Shown: positions 16,732-25,517, counted from the first letter of the stretch. The stretch is DNA of 64,000 bases from Lachnospiraceae bacterium UBA6987 (GCA_002449955.1 DJYD01000030.1:5280-69279); one strand, 5' to 3'. The notes: generated from the sequence alone by a model not told the origin. A program made the numbers and translations.

Positions 16732-16902
16732 GAATGGAGCCGGTCTGCGCATCAGTCTTGCCGTTTCCTGTCTGTCGATCACTGCCTCCGGCAGATGATC
16801 CTCGCAGGTATCTTCAAATTCAAGCGGACTGTCTGCTTCCTCAGATTCGAGAGAAGAAAGATAGCGGTGCGGAAAAGTAAAAAGAATCTTCGAACCACTC
16901 AT
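16720..16902 (-). CDS. Small ORF coupled to the PstS-like gene (doubtful)
   Basis: This is a 60-residue frame whose ATGA start overlaps the stop codon of the upstream PstS-like gene, a typical coupling arrangement. It has no recognisable domain, signal or membrane span; the middle is acidic (SLESEEADSPLEFEDTCEDH). Its end overlaps lysA on the opposite strand. The second PstS-like copy has no equivalent downstream. It may be a real small protein, or chance. Confidence 0.28.
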   Translation of the reverse strand: MSGSKILFTFPHRYLSSLESEEADSPLEFEDTCEDHLPEAVIDRQETARLMRRPAPFLHI

Positions 16903-18461
16903 TTCAGCACACCGTAACCGCTCTTTTTCACCAGCTCCTGACCGTCTTCGGAAAGCATGAAATCAACCATCTTCTGCACATACGGATTCTTATTATCCGC
17001 ACGGGTTGTCACACACAGATCGACCGTCAGCGGATAGGAGCCGTTCTCGATGTTCTCCCTTGTCGGCAGAACGCCGTCCACAGCGATCACACGCACGTCA
17101 TTTTCCTGATGCAGGTCTTCCACAAAATAGCGGAAAGAGTAGCCGAAAGCCCCCTTTTCATTATTATACTGCGCCACTTTTTTCAGAACGCCCATCATCG
17201 CATCAACGTATTCATAAGTCTGCGGTTTTTTCAAGGAAACATCACCCATGAAATATTCCATCATCGCCTGTGAGCCGGAGTTCTCGGGACGCTGAAAAGC
17301 CAGGATCTGCTGGTTCTTCCCGCCGACCTGCTTCCAGTTCGTGATGTCGCCGTGATAGATCGCGCGGATCTGCTCGCTCGTAAGGTCTGTGATGGGATTA
17401 TCGGGCTCCACGAAAAAGACAAAAGCTTCTTTTCCGATCGGCGTGATATTCAGTTCCACACGGCTGTCTTTGGCCCACTGCAGCTGCTCCTTCGACGGTC
17501 TCGCGCCGAAAATGATATCCACTTTCCTCTCCCACAGACGCTGAAAAGCCTGCAGCGTATTGGTGAAGGTAACGATCCTTCCGTTCTCCGTGATGATATT
17601 CCATTTTTCCCAGTCCTGCGAAATGCCTTCTCCTCGCTGATACCGTTCTTCAATCGCTGCAATGTCCTTGTAAACGGCTTTCGCAACAGCCGAGTAAAGC
17701 GGAAAGCAGGCTTCTGCGCCGTCAAGCCGCGGCATATCCTTTTCCTCTTCAATGATCAGGCTGGCCGGATGGTCAAGTTCTGCCAGCTTTGACGGCTCAC
17801 TCCAGACCATATAGTCGGAAAAATCCGTACTGGACCAGCCATGCATGAATTCAAAGCCGTGGCCGCTGTAGCGGGCTGCCGGGCGGTTTATGTACAGCAA
17901 GGTACATGCGCCGATGCATAAAGCTCCCGCAGCAAAATACGGAACCGCCTTTTTCAGCAGATCAAAGCGTTTTTGCAGAAGCACAGATAAAAGGAACGCG
18001 AAAACATTCATCCCCACTAAAACGATCATGGAAAGCCCTGGATCCGCCCAAAGTCTGATTAAGAAATATCCCGGCAATATTAATGTAAAAAGGCGGCTTG
18101 CTGTCATCATGATGCTGCCCTCGGTACTGCCCTTCGCGATCAGCATTAAAACAGTGAGGAGAAGGATCAGCGCTCCCGCAAGCACACCGTTTGTGACAGC
18201 CACCGCCGGAATCAGCTTTTTTCGGAACAGCAGATATAATCCCGTAAGGGCAAGGAACATCAGAAGCAGCATTGCCGGCTCATACCATCTGCCCGGGATA
18301 TTAAGACTCACTGTCAGCAGGCACACCAAACTGGAAAGCGGCACCAGCAAAATAAATCCGATGCAGCGTGCCGTGCGCGAATACGCTGGTGTTGTACTTG
18401 CACTTGTCTCTGTCTTTGCTCCGTCTTCCGCTTTCTTCTGAGCCATTTCTTCCAAATCCAT
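16899..18461 (-). CDS. Membrane-anchored PstS-like substrate-binding protein, copy A
   Basis: This is a 520-residue protein with two parts. Residues 1-32 are a polar cytoplasmic tail, and about six hydrophobic segments follow (roughly 33-52, 61-79, 84-108, 117-136, 143-162, 171-190). From about 205 to the end is a PstS-type periplasmic-binding domain, with VDIIFGARPSKEQL, IGKEAFVFFVEPDNPITDL, SEQIRAIYHGDITNWK, FQRPENSGSQAMMEYF and GYGVLK. Such domains bind phosphate or similar oxyanions outside the membrane; ligand here is unknown. No pstCAB genes are near. The start at 18461 follows GGTGAGG. The binding domain is nearly identical to copy B, while the membrane part is much more divergent. It lies behind the GPH symporter gene. 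Confidence 0.85.
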   Translation of the reverse strand: MDLEEMAQKKAEDGAKTETSASTTPAYSRTARCIGFILLVPLSSLVCLLTVSLNIPGRWYEPAMLLLMFLALTGLYLLFRKKLIPAVAVTNGVLAGALILLLTVLMLIAKGSTEGSIMMTASRLFTLILPGYFLIRLWADPGLSMIVLVGMNVFAFLLSVLLQKRFDLLKKAVPYFAAGALCIGACTLLYINRPAARYSGHGFEFMHGWSSTDFSDYMVWSEPSKLAELDHPASLIIEEEKDMPRLDGAEACFPLYSAVAKAVYKDIAAIEERYQRGEGISQDWEKWNIITENGRIVTFTNTLQAFQRLWERKVDIIFGARPSKEQLQWAKDSRVELNITPIGKEAFVFFVEPDNPITDLTSEQIRAIYHGDITNWKQVGGKNQQILAFQRPENSGSQAMMEYFMGDVSLKKPQTYEYVDAMMGVLKKVAQYNNEKGAFGYSFRYFVEDLHQENDVRVIAVDGVLPTRENIENGSYPLTVDLCVTTRADNKNPYVQKMVDFMLSEDGQELVKKSGYGVLK

Positions 18462-18517
18462 AACCTCACCTTTCCCCGCATGATGCAGGCCAGTTTTCTG
18501 AGAGATCTCTGAATAAA

Positions 18518-18551
18518 ATATCCCCGTCTGGCATAAACCGGGCGGGGATAT
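18518..18551 (-). terminator. Hairpin between GPH symporter gene and copy A
   Basis: ATATCCCCG pairs with CGGGGATAT around an imperfect loop, with TTTATT following on the minus strand. It probably ends or attenuates the symporter transcript before copy A. Confidence 0.55.
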
Positions 18552-18562
18552 TTGGCGTATGA

Positions 18563-20110
18563 TCAATCTGCTTCTCTCATGCCTCTTTCTTCCAGCTGGC
18601 GGCAGATATCTTCATAAGTCTTTTCATCCAGCTTATAATGCCTCTGGTAGAGCAGATAAGACACAAAGCCGAAGACGAGCGGGATGAGAATCATCATCAG
18701 GAGCAGGCCGTTCTTCTGGCCGGTGGTTACGCTTTCGATGACCTTGTTGATGCCTTCCAGACGGGCAGCATCTGTGATTGTTCCCACCTCTGCCTGCTGT
18801 TCAAAGGAGGCGATTTCATTGGTCTTCTCTGTCACGTTGAAGATCAGGTAGGTCAGGGAAGTAAGCGCCACAACGAGCGCACTGCCCATCTTGGTCAGCA
18901 GCGGACGCATCGAAGTGATGATGGCTTCATTGCGGTGAGTGGTCTTCAGCTGGTTGTATTCAACCGTATTGACGATCGAGATCATCATGATCAGATAGAA
19001 GCCGTACAGCCCCACATTGACGATCATGTAGCCGACCGTGATCATATAGAAGCTTGCCATGTTTGCCGGCATGAAATAACCGGCGATCAGCTCAAGTACG
19101 CTGCCGATTGCGACCATGATAATGCCGTAGGTCATCAGCTGCTTTCGCTGGAATTTGCGGGACAGGGACGGATAGAGCAGCATCAGAACTGCCGTTGCCG
19201 CAACGCCCACGATCGAGAAGGTCGAATACAGACCGCCGGCATAGCCGTAGCGGAAGTAGATGAAATAGGATCCGATGCCAGCCAGCACGATCTGGTTTGC
19301 GATCTGCTGCAGCAGGAAGATCAGGATCATCCAGCGGAGCTGATCGTTCTGGGTAATGGTGCGGAAGATACGCCTGAAATTCAGCTTCATCTTCTCTTCC
19401 CCGTCATTACCGCGGTGTTCCTTAACGCCGAAAAGTGTGAAGAGCATGAACAGCGGGCCAAGGATCGCGATCACGAGAGCTATAATGCCGTAAGCCTTGC
19501 CGGCGCTGCCGCCAAGGGCCTTATCACCAACGGTAAACATCGGGATCAGGACGGAAGCCAGAGTGGATCCGACACCGGCAAAGAAGGTTGCCCGCGAAGT
19601 ATACTGATTGCGCAGATCCGCATCGCGCGACAGTGCCGGGATCATGCCCCAGAAAGAAATATCGTGCATCGTATAAGTGATGCTGTACGCAAAGTATATA
19701 AAGCCGAAGAAGATGATGAACGGCCAGCCCTGCAGCTTCGAATTGAATGCCAGATAGATGACAATGGATGTCGTGCAGACACCGATTAACAGCCAGGGTT
19801 TGAATTTGCCCCATTTGGTGCGGGTCTGTTCAATGATATTGCCCATGATCGGGTCATTCAGGGCGTCAAAGATACGGGCAGCAATCATGATGCCGCTGAT
19901 GGCTAACAGCTGTTTACTGGTCAGCTGTTTGGTCAGCATGATGTAGGTCAGGATACAGTTGTTGAACAGGAAATACATCATATCCCGTCCGACAGTGCCA
20001 AGCGGATAGAAAATCAGGTTTTTGTTTCTTTTCTTGCGCTTTTTTTCCGAAATCGGCTCGCCCGGAGCATCAACATTATGCTCCTTCGGTTTCTGTTTCA
20101 GCTCTTCCAT
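18563..20110 (-). CDS. GPH-family (MelB-like) cation symporter
   Basis: This is a 515-residue polytopic membrane protein of the glycoside-pentoside-hexuronide:cation symporter family, within the MFS fold. Signs are the N-terminal YPLGTVGRDMMYFLFNN, the DALNDPIMG motif with its conserved aspartates after helix 2, TRTKWGKFKPWLL, and about 12 hydrophobic helices. A charged N-terminal tail of about 30 residues precedes helix 1. Family members take up sugars or hexuronides with Na+ or H+; the substrate here is unknown. It has its own promoter overlapped by a palindrome and sits between two paralogous PstS-like genes on the same strand. No sugar-metabolism gene is adjacent. Confidence 0.9.
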   Translation of the reverse strand: MEELKQKPKEHNVDAPGEPISEKKRKKRNKNLIFYPLGTVGRDMMYFLFNNCILTYIMLTKQLTSKQLLAISGIMIAARIFDALNDPIMGNIIEQTRTKWGKFKPWLLIGVCTTSIVIYLAFNSKLQGWPFIIFFGFIYFAYSITYTMHDISFWGMIPALSRDADLRNQYTSRATFFAGVGSTLASVLIPMFTVGDKALGGSAGKAYGIIALVIAILGPLFMLFTLFGVKEHRGNDGEEKMKLNFRRIFRTITQNDQLRWMILIFLLQQIANQIVLAGIGSYFIYFRYGYAGGLYSTFSIVGVAATAVLMLLYPSLSRKFQRKQLMTYGIIMVAIGSVLELIAGYFMPANMASFYMITVGYMIVNVGLYGFYLIMMISIVNTVEYNQLKTTHRNEAIITSMRPLLTKMGSALVVALTSLTYLIFNVTEKTNEIASFEQQAEVGTITDAARLEGINKVIESVTTGQKNGLLLMMILIPLVFGFVSYLLYQRHYKLDEKTYEDICRQLEERGMREAD

Positions 20111-20132
20111 AAGGTCTCCTTAATACGTTGCC

Positions 20133-20166
20133 CGGCCCGGTACAGAGAGCTTTCTCTCCGGGCCCG
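20133..20166 (-). other. Leader hairpin of the GPH symporter gene
   Basis: CGGGCC and AGAGAG pair with CTCTC and GGCCCG around CTTT, inside the predicted 5' leader and just upstream of the RBS. No T run follows, so it is not a terminator. Confidence 0.45.
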
Positions 20167-20176
20167 TAATGAATTC

Positions 20177-20205
20177 ACTATAGCACAAATTCAGCCTTTC
20201 GGCAA
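20177..20205 (-). promoter_or_regulatory. Promoter of the GPH symporter gene
   Basis: Minus strand: -35 TTGCCG (20200-20205), 17-bp spacer, -10 TATAGT (20177-20182). Confidence 0.65.
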
Positions 20206-20218
20206 ATAGTCATTTGCC
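20201..20218. promoter_or_regulatory. Candidate operator palindrome over the GPH promoter -35
   Basis: GGCAAAT-AGTC-ATTTGCC is a perfect 7-bp inverted repeat overlapping the -35 box. It suggests control of the symporter by a dimeric regulator not encoded nearby. Confidence 0.5.
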
Positions 20219-20253
20219 TTTTTCATGAAGACCGCCGGCATATTCCGGAAAAA

Positions 20254-21837
20254 TCATTTCAGGACACCGTAGCCGCTCTTTTCCACCAGTTCCTGGCCAT
20301 CCTCGGAAAGCATGAAATCGACCAGTTTCTGCACATAGGGGTTTTTGTTGTCCGCACGGGTTGTTACACACAGATCGACCGTCAGCGGATAGGAACCGTT
20401 TTCGATGTTCTCCCTTGTCGGCAGAACCCCGTCCACGGCGATCACGCGTACGTCATTTTCCTGATGCAGATCTTCCACAAAATAGCGGAAGGAGTAGCCG
20501 AAAGCTCCCTTCTCATTATTATACTGCGCAACTTTTTTCAGGACACCCATCATCGCATCCACATATTCATAGGTCTGCGGTTTTTTCAGGGAAATATCGC
20601 CCATGAAATATTCCATCATCGCCTGTGAGCCGGAGTTCTCCGGACGCTGAAATGCCAGGATCTGCTGGTTCTTCCCACCAAGCTCCTTCCAGTTCGTGAT
20701 GTCACCGTGATAGATCGCACGGATCTGCTCGCTCGTAAGATCTGTGATGGGATTATCAGGCTCCACGAAGAAAACAAAGGCTTCCTTCCCGATCGGCGTG
20801 ATATTCAGTTCCACATGGCTGTCTTTGGCCAACTGCAGCTGCTCCTTTGACGGTCTGGCGCCAAAAGTAATATCCACCTTTCTCTCCCACAGACGCTGAA
20901 AAGCCTGTAGCGTATTGGTGAAGGTGACGATTTTTCCGTTCTCGCTGCGGATATTCCATTTTTCCCAGTCCTGCGAAATGCCCTCTCCGCGCTGATACCG
21001 CTCTTCGATCACCGCAATATCTTTATAAACGGCTTTCGCAACAGCCGAATAGAGCGGGAAGCATGCTTCTGCGCCGTCAAGGACCGGCATGTCCTTTTCA
21101 TCTTCTATGATCAGGCCTGCCGGATGATCGAGCGACGCCAGCTTCGAGGGGTTGCTCCAGACCATATAATCCGAGAAATCCGTACTGGACCAGCCATGCA
21201 TGTATTCGAAGCCGTGTCCCGCATAACGCTGCGCAGGGCGCCTTGCGGCAAGCACCACCGTCGTTCCCACACAAAGCGCCATCAACGCGAGAAACGGGAT
21301 CGCTTTTTTAAGGAGGCCTGAGCGCTTCTGCAGAAGAACGGACAGCAGAAAGGCCAGCAGCACTGCCGCGACCGGCAGGAACAGGCGCAGCATCCGCTGC
21401 ATGCTCATCATGGTCATCACGCCGTAGCCCGGAAACAGGAAGAGGCAGATCCGCTCTCCTGCCGCAGTCATCAGCCGGCTGTCCGTATTACCTTTTGCGA
21501 CGATCATCAGCACGGTCAGAGCAAGGATCAGGATGCCCGCGACGATGCCGTTTGTCGCCGCCACGGCCGGCGTCAGCTTTTTCCGGAAAAGTACGTAAAA
21601 GCCGGCAAGCAGCGCGAGCGAGATCGCCGCCCCGCCAATGTAGCTGTGAATAAATATTGCTGTGACGCCGCCGAAGCTGCACACAGGCAGCAATAAAAGG
21701 AAACCGATGCAGCGCCCAACGGGATTTTTGGCGGGTTCCGTACTCCCTTGCGATCGCTCGGAAACCTCACTTGCCGCTTTTTCCGCCTGTTCACGGTTTG
21801 CCAAAGCCTTTTGGACCGCTTCTTCTCTCAAGCCCAT
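20254..21837 (-). CDS. Membrane-anchored PstS-like substrate-binding protein, copy B
   Basis: This 527-residue paralogue of copy A has the same plan: a polar tail with glutamates and lysines (1-40), about six membrane helices up to about residue 200, then the PstS-like domain. The last 300 residues match copy A apart from scattered substitutions (for example IIEDEKDMPVLDG versus IIEEEKDMPRLDG), whereas the tail and helices agree only loosely. AAAGGAG precedes the ATG. The gene lies 75 bp behind oadA on the same strand, with only a hairpin between, so it may be read from the oxaloacetate decarboxylase operon. Function is unknown beyond probable solute binding at the outer face of the membrane. 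Confidence 0.85.
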   Translation of the reverse strand: MGLREEAVQKALANREQAEKAASEVSERSQGSTEPAKNPVGRCIGFLLLLPVCSFGGVTAIFIHSYIGGAAISLALLAGFYVLFRKKLTPAVAATNGIVAGILILALTVLMIVAKGNTDSRLMTAAGERICLFLFPGYGVMTMMSMQRMLRLFLPVAAVLLAFLLSVLLQKRSGLLKKAIPFLALMALCVGTTVVLAARRPAQRYAGHGFEYMHGWSSTDFSDYMVWSNPSKLASLDHPAGLIIEDEKDMPVLDGAEACFPLYSAVAKAVYKDIAVIEERYQRGEGISQDWEKWNIRSENGKIVTFTNTLQAFQRLWERKVDITFGARPSKEQLQLAKDSHVELNITPIGKEAFVFFVEPDNPITDLTSEQIRAIYHGDITNWKELGGKNQQILAFQRPENSGSQAMMEYFMGDISLKKPQTYEYVDAMMGVLKKVAQYNNEKGAFGYSFRYFVEDLHQENDVRVIAVDGVLPTRENIENGSYPLTVDLCVTTRADNKNPYVQKLVDFMLSEDGQELVEKSGYGVLK

Positions 21838-21865
21838 AGCCTGCTCCTTTCTCTCGGATGCGGTC

Positions 21866-21890
21866 TGAGCCGGCCTTTCCGGCCGGCTCA
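21866..21890. terminator. Perfect hairpin after oadA
   Basis: TGAGCCGGCC and GGCCGGCTCA form a 10-bp stem with a 5-nt loop in the gap between oadA and copy B. There is no T run, so it may be a weak terminator or an mRNA end-stabilising hairpin. Confidence 0.45.
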
Positions 21891-21912
21891 GGAGCTTAAC
21901 AACTATACATTC

Positions 21913-23562
21913 TTATCCGATGCAGTTTACCTGGTAATTCAGTTCGGCGCCATTGATGCTGCCCTTGCCTTCCGCGCTTTGTCCGGGGGCAAAAGGTACA
22001 GCAGGAGCGCCGCCTGCTCCGGGCATGGGAGCAGGAACGCCTACGGGCGGAATATAGCCGGGAACAGCGCCCAGGAACGGGGCAGGTGCCGGCACATACT
22101 TCACGACTTCCTTCGGGCCTTCCGGCGCCTTCGGAGCTTTCTCAGCCGCTTCCTTCGCCGCCTTTTCTTCCGCGGCCTTCCGCGCCTTTTCCGCCTTCGC
22201 CGGGAAGCCGGCTGCGCGTTCCTTGAAGAAGTTCACGGCCACCTGCGGGAACAGGGCGTAGGTAAGCACGTCTTCATCCTGCTGCAGGTATTCTTTACAT
22301 TCTTCGCGGAGCTTCGGCAGTTCGTTCGGGATCAGGTCGGCCGGACGGCAGGTAATGATCTCGGCATCTTCGCCGAGGACCTTCTTCTGGACCTCTTTAT
22401 TGAACGGGCGGACGGTCTGGCCGTATTCGCCGCGCAACAGCGCCTTCGTTTCCTTGGTCGCGACCTTATAGCGGCCGCCGAAAAGCACGTTCATAACGGC
22501 CTGCGTACCCACGATCTGGCTGGACGGGGTCACAAGCGGAGGCATGCCCAGGTCTTCGCGGACCGCAGGGATCTCCTTCAGCACGTCGTAAAACTTGTCT
22601 TCCGCGTGCTGATCCTTCAGCTGGCTGACCAGGTTGCTGAGCATCCCGCCCGGCACCTGATATTTCAGGGTATTGATGTCAACCCCCATCACCTTCGGGT
22701 TCATCAGGCCGTTTGCAAGATACTTCTCTCGGATCGGACGGAAGTAGTCGGCGATCTCAAGCAGCAGCTCCTGGTTGACGCCGGTATCGTACGGCGTGCC
22801 CTGGAAGGTTTTCACCATGACCTCGGTCGCCGGCTGGGAAGTGCCGAGCGCGAAGGGGCTCATCGCAGTATCGATGATGTCGCAGCCCGCTTCGACCGCG
22901 CGCATATATGTCATGGCCGCAACACCGCTGGTGTAGTGCGAATGCATCTGCAGCGGCACCTTTACGGTCTCCTTTAACGCCTTGAACAGCTTGGACGCTT
23001 CGTAGGGGATCAGCAGACCGGCCATATCCTTGACGCAGATCGAATCCGCGCCCATATCCTCCATCTGCTTTGCCAGATGGCAGAAATACTCGATCGTATA
23101 CGGCTCGCCGAGGGTGTAGGAGATGGCTGTCTGCACATGGCCGCCTTCCTTCTTCGTCGCCTTCACGGCGGTCTCCAGGTTGCGCACGTCGTTTAATGCG
23201 TCGAAAATGCGGATGATATCGATGCCGTTCGCAATGGATTTCTGAACGAAATATTCCACGACGTCGTCCGCGTAGTGACGGTAGCCCAGAATATTCTGAG
23301 CCCGGAACAGCATCTGCAGTTTTGTATTCTTAAAACCGTCGCGCAGGACCCTCAGGCGCTGCCACGGATCTTCATCCAGGAAACGCAGGCAGGCGTCGAA
23401 GGTCGCGCCGCCCCACATCTCCACGGAATGGTAGCCGACCTTGTCCATCTTGTCGATGATCGGCAGCATCTCATCCGTCGTCATGCGGGTCGCGATCAGT
23501 GACTGGTGTCCGTCACGCAGTACGGTCTCGGTTATCTTTACCGGTCTTTTTTTCTCATCCAT
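21913..23562 (-). CDS. oadA: Oxaloacetate decarboxylase alpha (carboxyltransferase) subunit
   Basis: This is a 549-residue cytoplasmic subunit with TETVLRDGHQSLIATRM, VEMWGGATFDACLRFL, RAQNILGYRHYADDVV, FDALNDVRN, the carbamylated-lysine site CVKDMAGL, and HSHYTSGVA. It moves CO2 from oxaloacetate to biotin. The conserved PYC/OADA region runs to about residue 460. A charged, then Pro/Ala-rich tail follows where other OadA proteins carry a biotin domain; here biotin is on a separate gene product. It is the last gene of oadG-bccP-oadB-oadA, behind a hairpin. A pyruvate carboxylase subunit B or other carboxyltransferase role is possible, but the pump subunit next to it supports decarboxylation. 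Confidence 0.92.
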   Translation of the reverse strand: MDEKKRPVKITETVLRDGHQSLIATRMTTDEMLPIIDKMDKVGYHSVEMWGGATFDACLRFLDEDPWQRLRVLRDGFKNTKLQMLFRAQNILGYRHYADDVVEYFVQKSIANGIDIIRIFDALNDVRNLETAVKATKKEGGHVQTAISYTLGEPYTIEYFCHLAKQMEDMGADSICVKDMAGLLIPYEASKLFKALKETVKVPLQMHSHYTSGVAAMTYMRAVEAGCDIIDTAMSPFALGTSQPATEVMVKTFQGTPYDTGVNQELLLEIADYFRPIREKYLANGLMNPKVMGVDINTLKYQVPGGMLSNLVSQLKDQHAEDKFYDVLKEIPAVREDLGMPPLVTPSSQIVGTQAVMNVLFGGRYKVATKETKALLRGEYGQTVRPFNKEVQKKVLGEDAEIITCRPADLIPNELPKLREECKEYLQQDEDVLTYALFPQVAVNFFKERAAGFPAKAEKARKAAEEKAAKEAAEKAPKAPEGPKEVVKYVPAPAPFLGAVPGYIPPVGVPAPMPGAGGAPAVPFAPGQSAEGKGSINGAELNYQVNCIG

Positions 23563-23620
23563 TACGGAATCTCCCTTCGTGATCTGAGCTCTAATTTTAT
23601 CTCCTGTCTATTATAAAACA

Positions 23621-23652
23621 AACCCGGGGAAGTGTAAAGACTTCCCCGGGTT
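23621..23652 (-). terminator. Strong hairpin between oadB and oadA
   Basis: AACCCGGGGAAGT pairs with ACTTCCCCGGGTT around CTTTAC, followed on the minus strand by TGTTTTAT. It sits inside the operon, so partial termination could lower OadA relative to the membrane subunits. Confidence 0.75.
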
Positions 23653-23674
23653 CTTAACAGGTTTATTCCTAAGC

Positions 23675-25069
23675 TTAGATTCCGTAGATGGCCATGAAGA
23701 CACCGGCCGCAACAGCGGTACCGATAACGCCGGCCACGTTCGGGCCCATGGCATGCATCAGCAGGAAGTTCGTAGGATCTTCCTGAGCGCCCACCTTCTG
23801 GGACACACGGGCTGCCATAGGAACGGCAGACACACCGGCCGAACCGATCAGCGGGTTGATCTTGCCCTTGCTGAGCACGCACATGACGTCGCCGAGCACC
23901 ACGCCGCCGAAGGTACCGAACATGAAGGCAACTAAGCCGAGCACGACGATCTTCAGGGTGTTCAGGTTCAGGAAGGCTTCCGCGCTGGTGGTCGCGCCGA
24001 CGGAGGTCGCGAGCAGGATGACGACGATGTACATCAGAGCGTTGGAAGCGGTCTCCTGCAGCTGGCGGGTCACGCCGCATTCACGGAACAGGTTGCCGAG
24101 CATCAGCATACCGATTAACGGAGCGGTGGTCGGAAGGATCATCGCAACGACGATGGTGATGATGATCGGGAACAGGATGCGTTCCAGTTTGGAGACGGGA
24201 CGAAGCTGTCCCATCTTGATCTTGCGGGCTTTCTTGGAAGTGAAGGCACGCATGATCGGAGGCTGGATCAGCGGGACCAGAGACATGTAGGAATATGCCG
24301 CCACGGCGATCGGGCCCATCAGCTGGTACTGTCCGAGTTTGGACGCCAGGAAGATCGAGGTCGGGCCGTCAGCGCCGCCGATGATGGAGATGGCAGCGGA
24401 CTGCTTGCCGGTGAATCCCAGCAGGATCGCGGCAAAGTAAGCAACATAGATACCGAACTGAGCGGCAGCACCGAGCAGGAAGCTCATGGGGTTCGCAATT
24501 AACGGAGCGAAGTCGGTCATGGCGCCGACGCCCATGAAGATCAGGCACGGCAGGACTGCCCATTCATCCAGCTTGTAGAAGTAGTACAGCAGACCTGCGG
24601 CGTTCTCCTTGGTGGAGAACTTCTTGCTCTCCAGAGCAGCCTTCAGTTCAGCCACGCTGGCATCAAGAGACTTCAGCTCGCCAGTCGCCGCGTCGCGGCC
24701 GGCCGTGATCACGACCTGGTCCACACCGGCGGCATCCTTCAGGATGTACTTGGTGTCGGTCGAATTCTCACTCGGTACACAGACCTGGAATGCTGCTTCA
24801 AGGTCCTCCCCTTCGAATTCCACGATCGCGATCTCTTCCATCTTCTCATTCAGATAGGTGGTGGTAGGCTTCGAGATGATGCCGGGGAAAATATTCACCA
24901 GCAGCATGCCGAACGCGATCGGGGTCAGCAGCAGCGGTTCAAAGTCCTTTGCGATAGCCAGATAGAGGAAGATGCACGCGATGAGGATCATCACGTAGTT
25001 GCCCCAGGTCAGGCTCGTAAAGGCAGTTTGTTGTGCCAGATTGGCAAAAGTTTCTGCAATATTGCCCAT
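23675..25069 (-). CDS. oadB: Oxaloacetate decarboxylase beta subunit, Na+-translocating
   Basis: This is a 464-residue integral membrane subunit that decarboxylates carboxybiotin and pumps Na+ outward. Conserved features include MGVGAMTDFAPLIANP, the GADGPTSIFLASKL segment with the sodium-site aspartate, SYMSLVPLIQPP, LTLPIIGM-like helices and GDVMCVLSKGKINPLIGSAGVSA. An unusual hydrophilic segment of about 90 residues (roughly 67-158, KPTTTYLNEK to STKENAAG) splits the N-terminal helices; typical OadB proteins are nearer 375-430 residues and lack it. It starts 25 bp after the biotin carrier gene. Methylmalonyl-CoA or glutaconyl-CoA decarboxylase beta is an alternative; the adjacent OadA-type alpha subunit argues for oxaloacetate. 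Confidence 0.92.
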   Translation of the reverse strand: MGNIAETFANLAQQTAFTSLTWGNYVMILIACIFLYLAIAKDFEPLLLTPIAFGMLLVNIFPGIISKPTTTYLNEKMEEIAIVEFEGEDLEAAFQVCVPSENSTDTKYILKDAAGVDQVVITAGRDAATGELKSLDASVAELKAALESKKFSTKENAAGLLYYFYKLDEWAVLPCLIFMGVGAMTDFAPLIANPMSFLLGAAAQFGIYVAYFAAILLGFTGKQSAAISIIGGADGPTSIFLASKLGQYQLMGPIAVAAYSYMSLVPLIQPPIMRAFTSKKARKIKMGQLRPVSKLERILFPIIITIVVAMILPTTAPLIGMLMLGNLFRECGVTRQLQETASNALMYIVVILLATSVGATTSAEAFLNLNTLKIVVLGLVAFMFGTFGGVVLGDVMCVLSKGKINPLIGSAGVSAVPMAARVSQKVGAQEDPTNFLLMHAMGPNVAGVIGTAVAAGVFMAIYGI

Positions 25070-25094
25070 AAGTAAGACCCTCCGTAAGAATTGA

Positions 25095-25517
25095 TTAGCC
25101 TAACGTTGCGATCACGTCACCAACTTCTACGGCGTCGCCTTCCTTAACATTGATAGCGGACACGGTACCGGCTTCGGGAGCCACTACCGGAATTTCCATC
25201 TTCATGGATTCCATGATAACGATATCATCACCGGCTTCGACGGTGTCGCCGACCTTGGCCACGACCTTGAAGATCTTGCCGATAACCTGGGCTTCCACGT
25301 TCACGGTGCCGGCGGCAGCAGGAGCAGCAGCCTTAGGGGCGGCAGCAGCGGGAGCAGCGGCAGGAGCAGGAGCGGCAGCGGGGGCAGCCGGAGCATAAGC
25401 GGGAGCGGACGGCGCAAAAGAAGGAGCGCTCATCATAGGGGCAAATCCGCCGAAACCGGCACTTTCAACAGTTACGTCATAGGCTACGCCATTCACGGTG
25501 ATTTTGTAAGAACTCAT
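25095..25517 (-). CDS. Biotin carboxyl carrier subunit of the decarboxylase
   Basis: This is a 140-residue protein with a short N-terminal beta segment (KITVNGVAYDVTV), a flexible Ala/Pro linker (about 27-70) and a C-terminal biotinyl domain. The biotinylated lysine is Lys106 in ESMKMEIP. The domain carries CO2 between the alpha subunit and the membrane beta subunit. The Ala/Pro linker is a mobile arm common to such carriers; it is an internal low-complexity stretch with repeated GCAGC-type codons. AGGAGG precedes the ATG. It is second in the operon. Confidence 0.94.
   Translation of the reverse strand: MSSYKITVNGVAYDVTVESAGFGGFAPMMSAPSFAPSAPAYAPAAPAAAPAPAAAPAAAAPKAAAPAAAGTVNVEAQVIGKIFKVVAKVGDTVEAGDDIVIMESMKMEIPVVAPEAGTVSAINVKEGDAVEVGDVIATLG

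Noticed and set aside
18462..18566. Longer start for PstS-like copy A, overlapping the symporter stop codon
   Set aside because: It uses TTG, runs through the terminator hairpin, and adds residues unlike the start of copy B.
25300..25440. GC-rich repeat in the biotin carrier gene as a tandem DNA repeat
   Set aside because: It is explained by the Ala/Pro linker codons of the protein.
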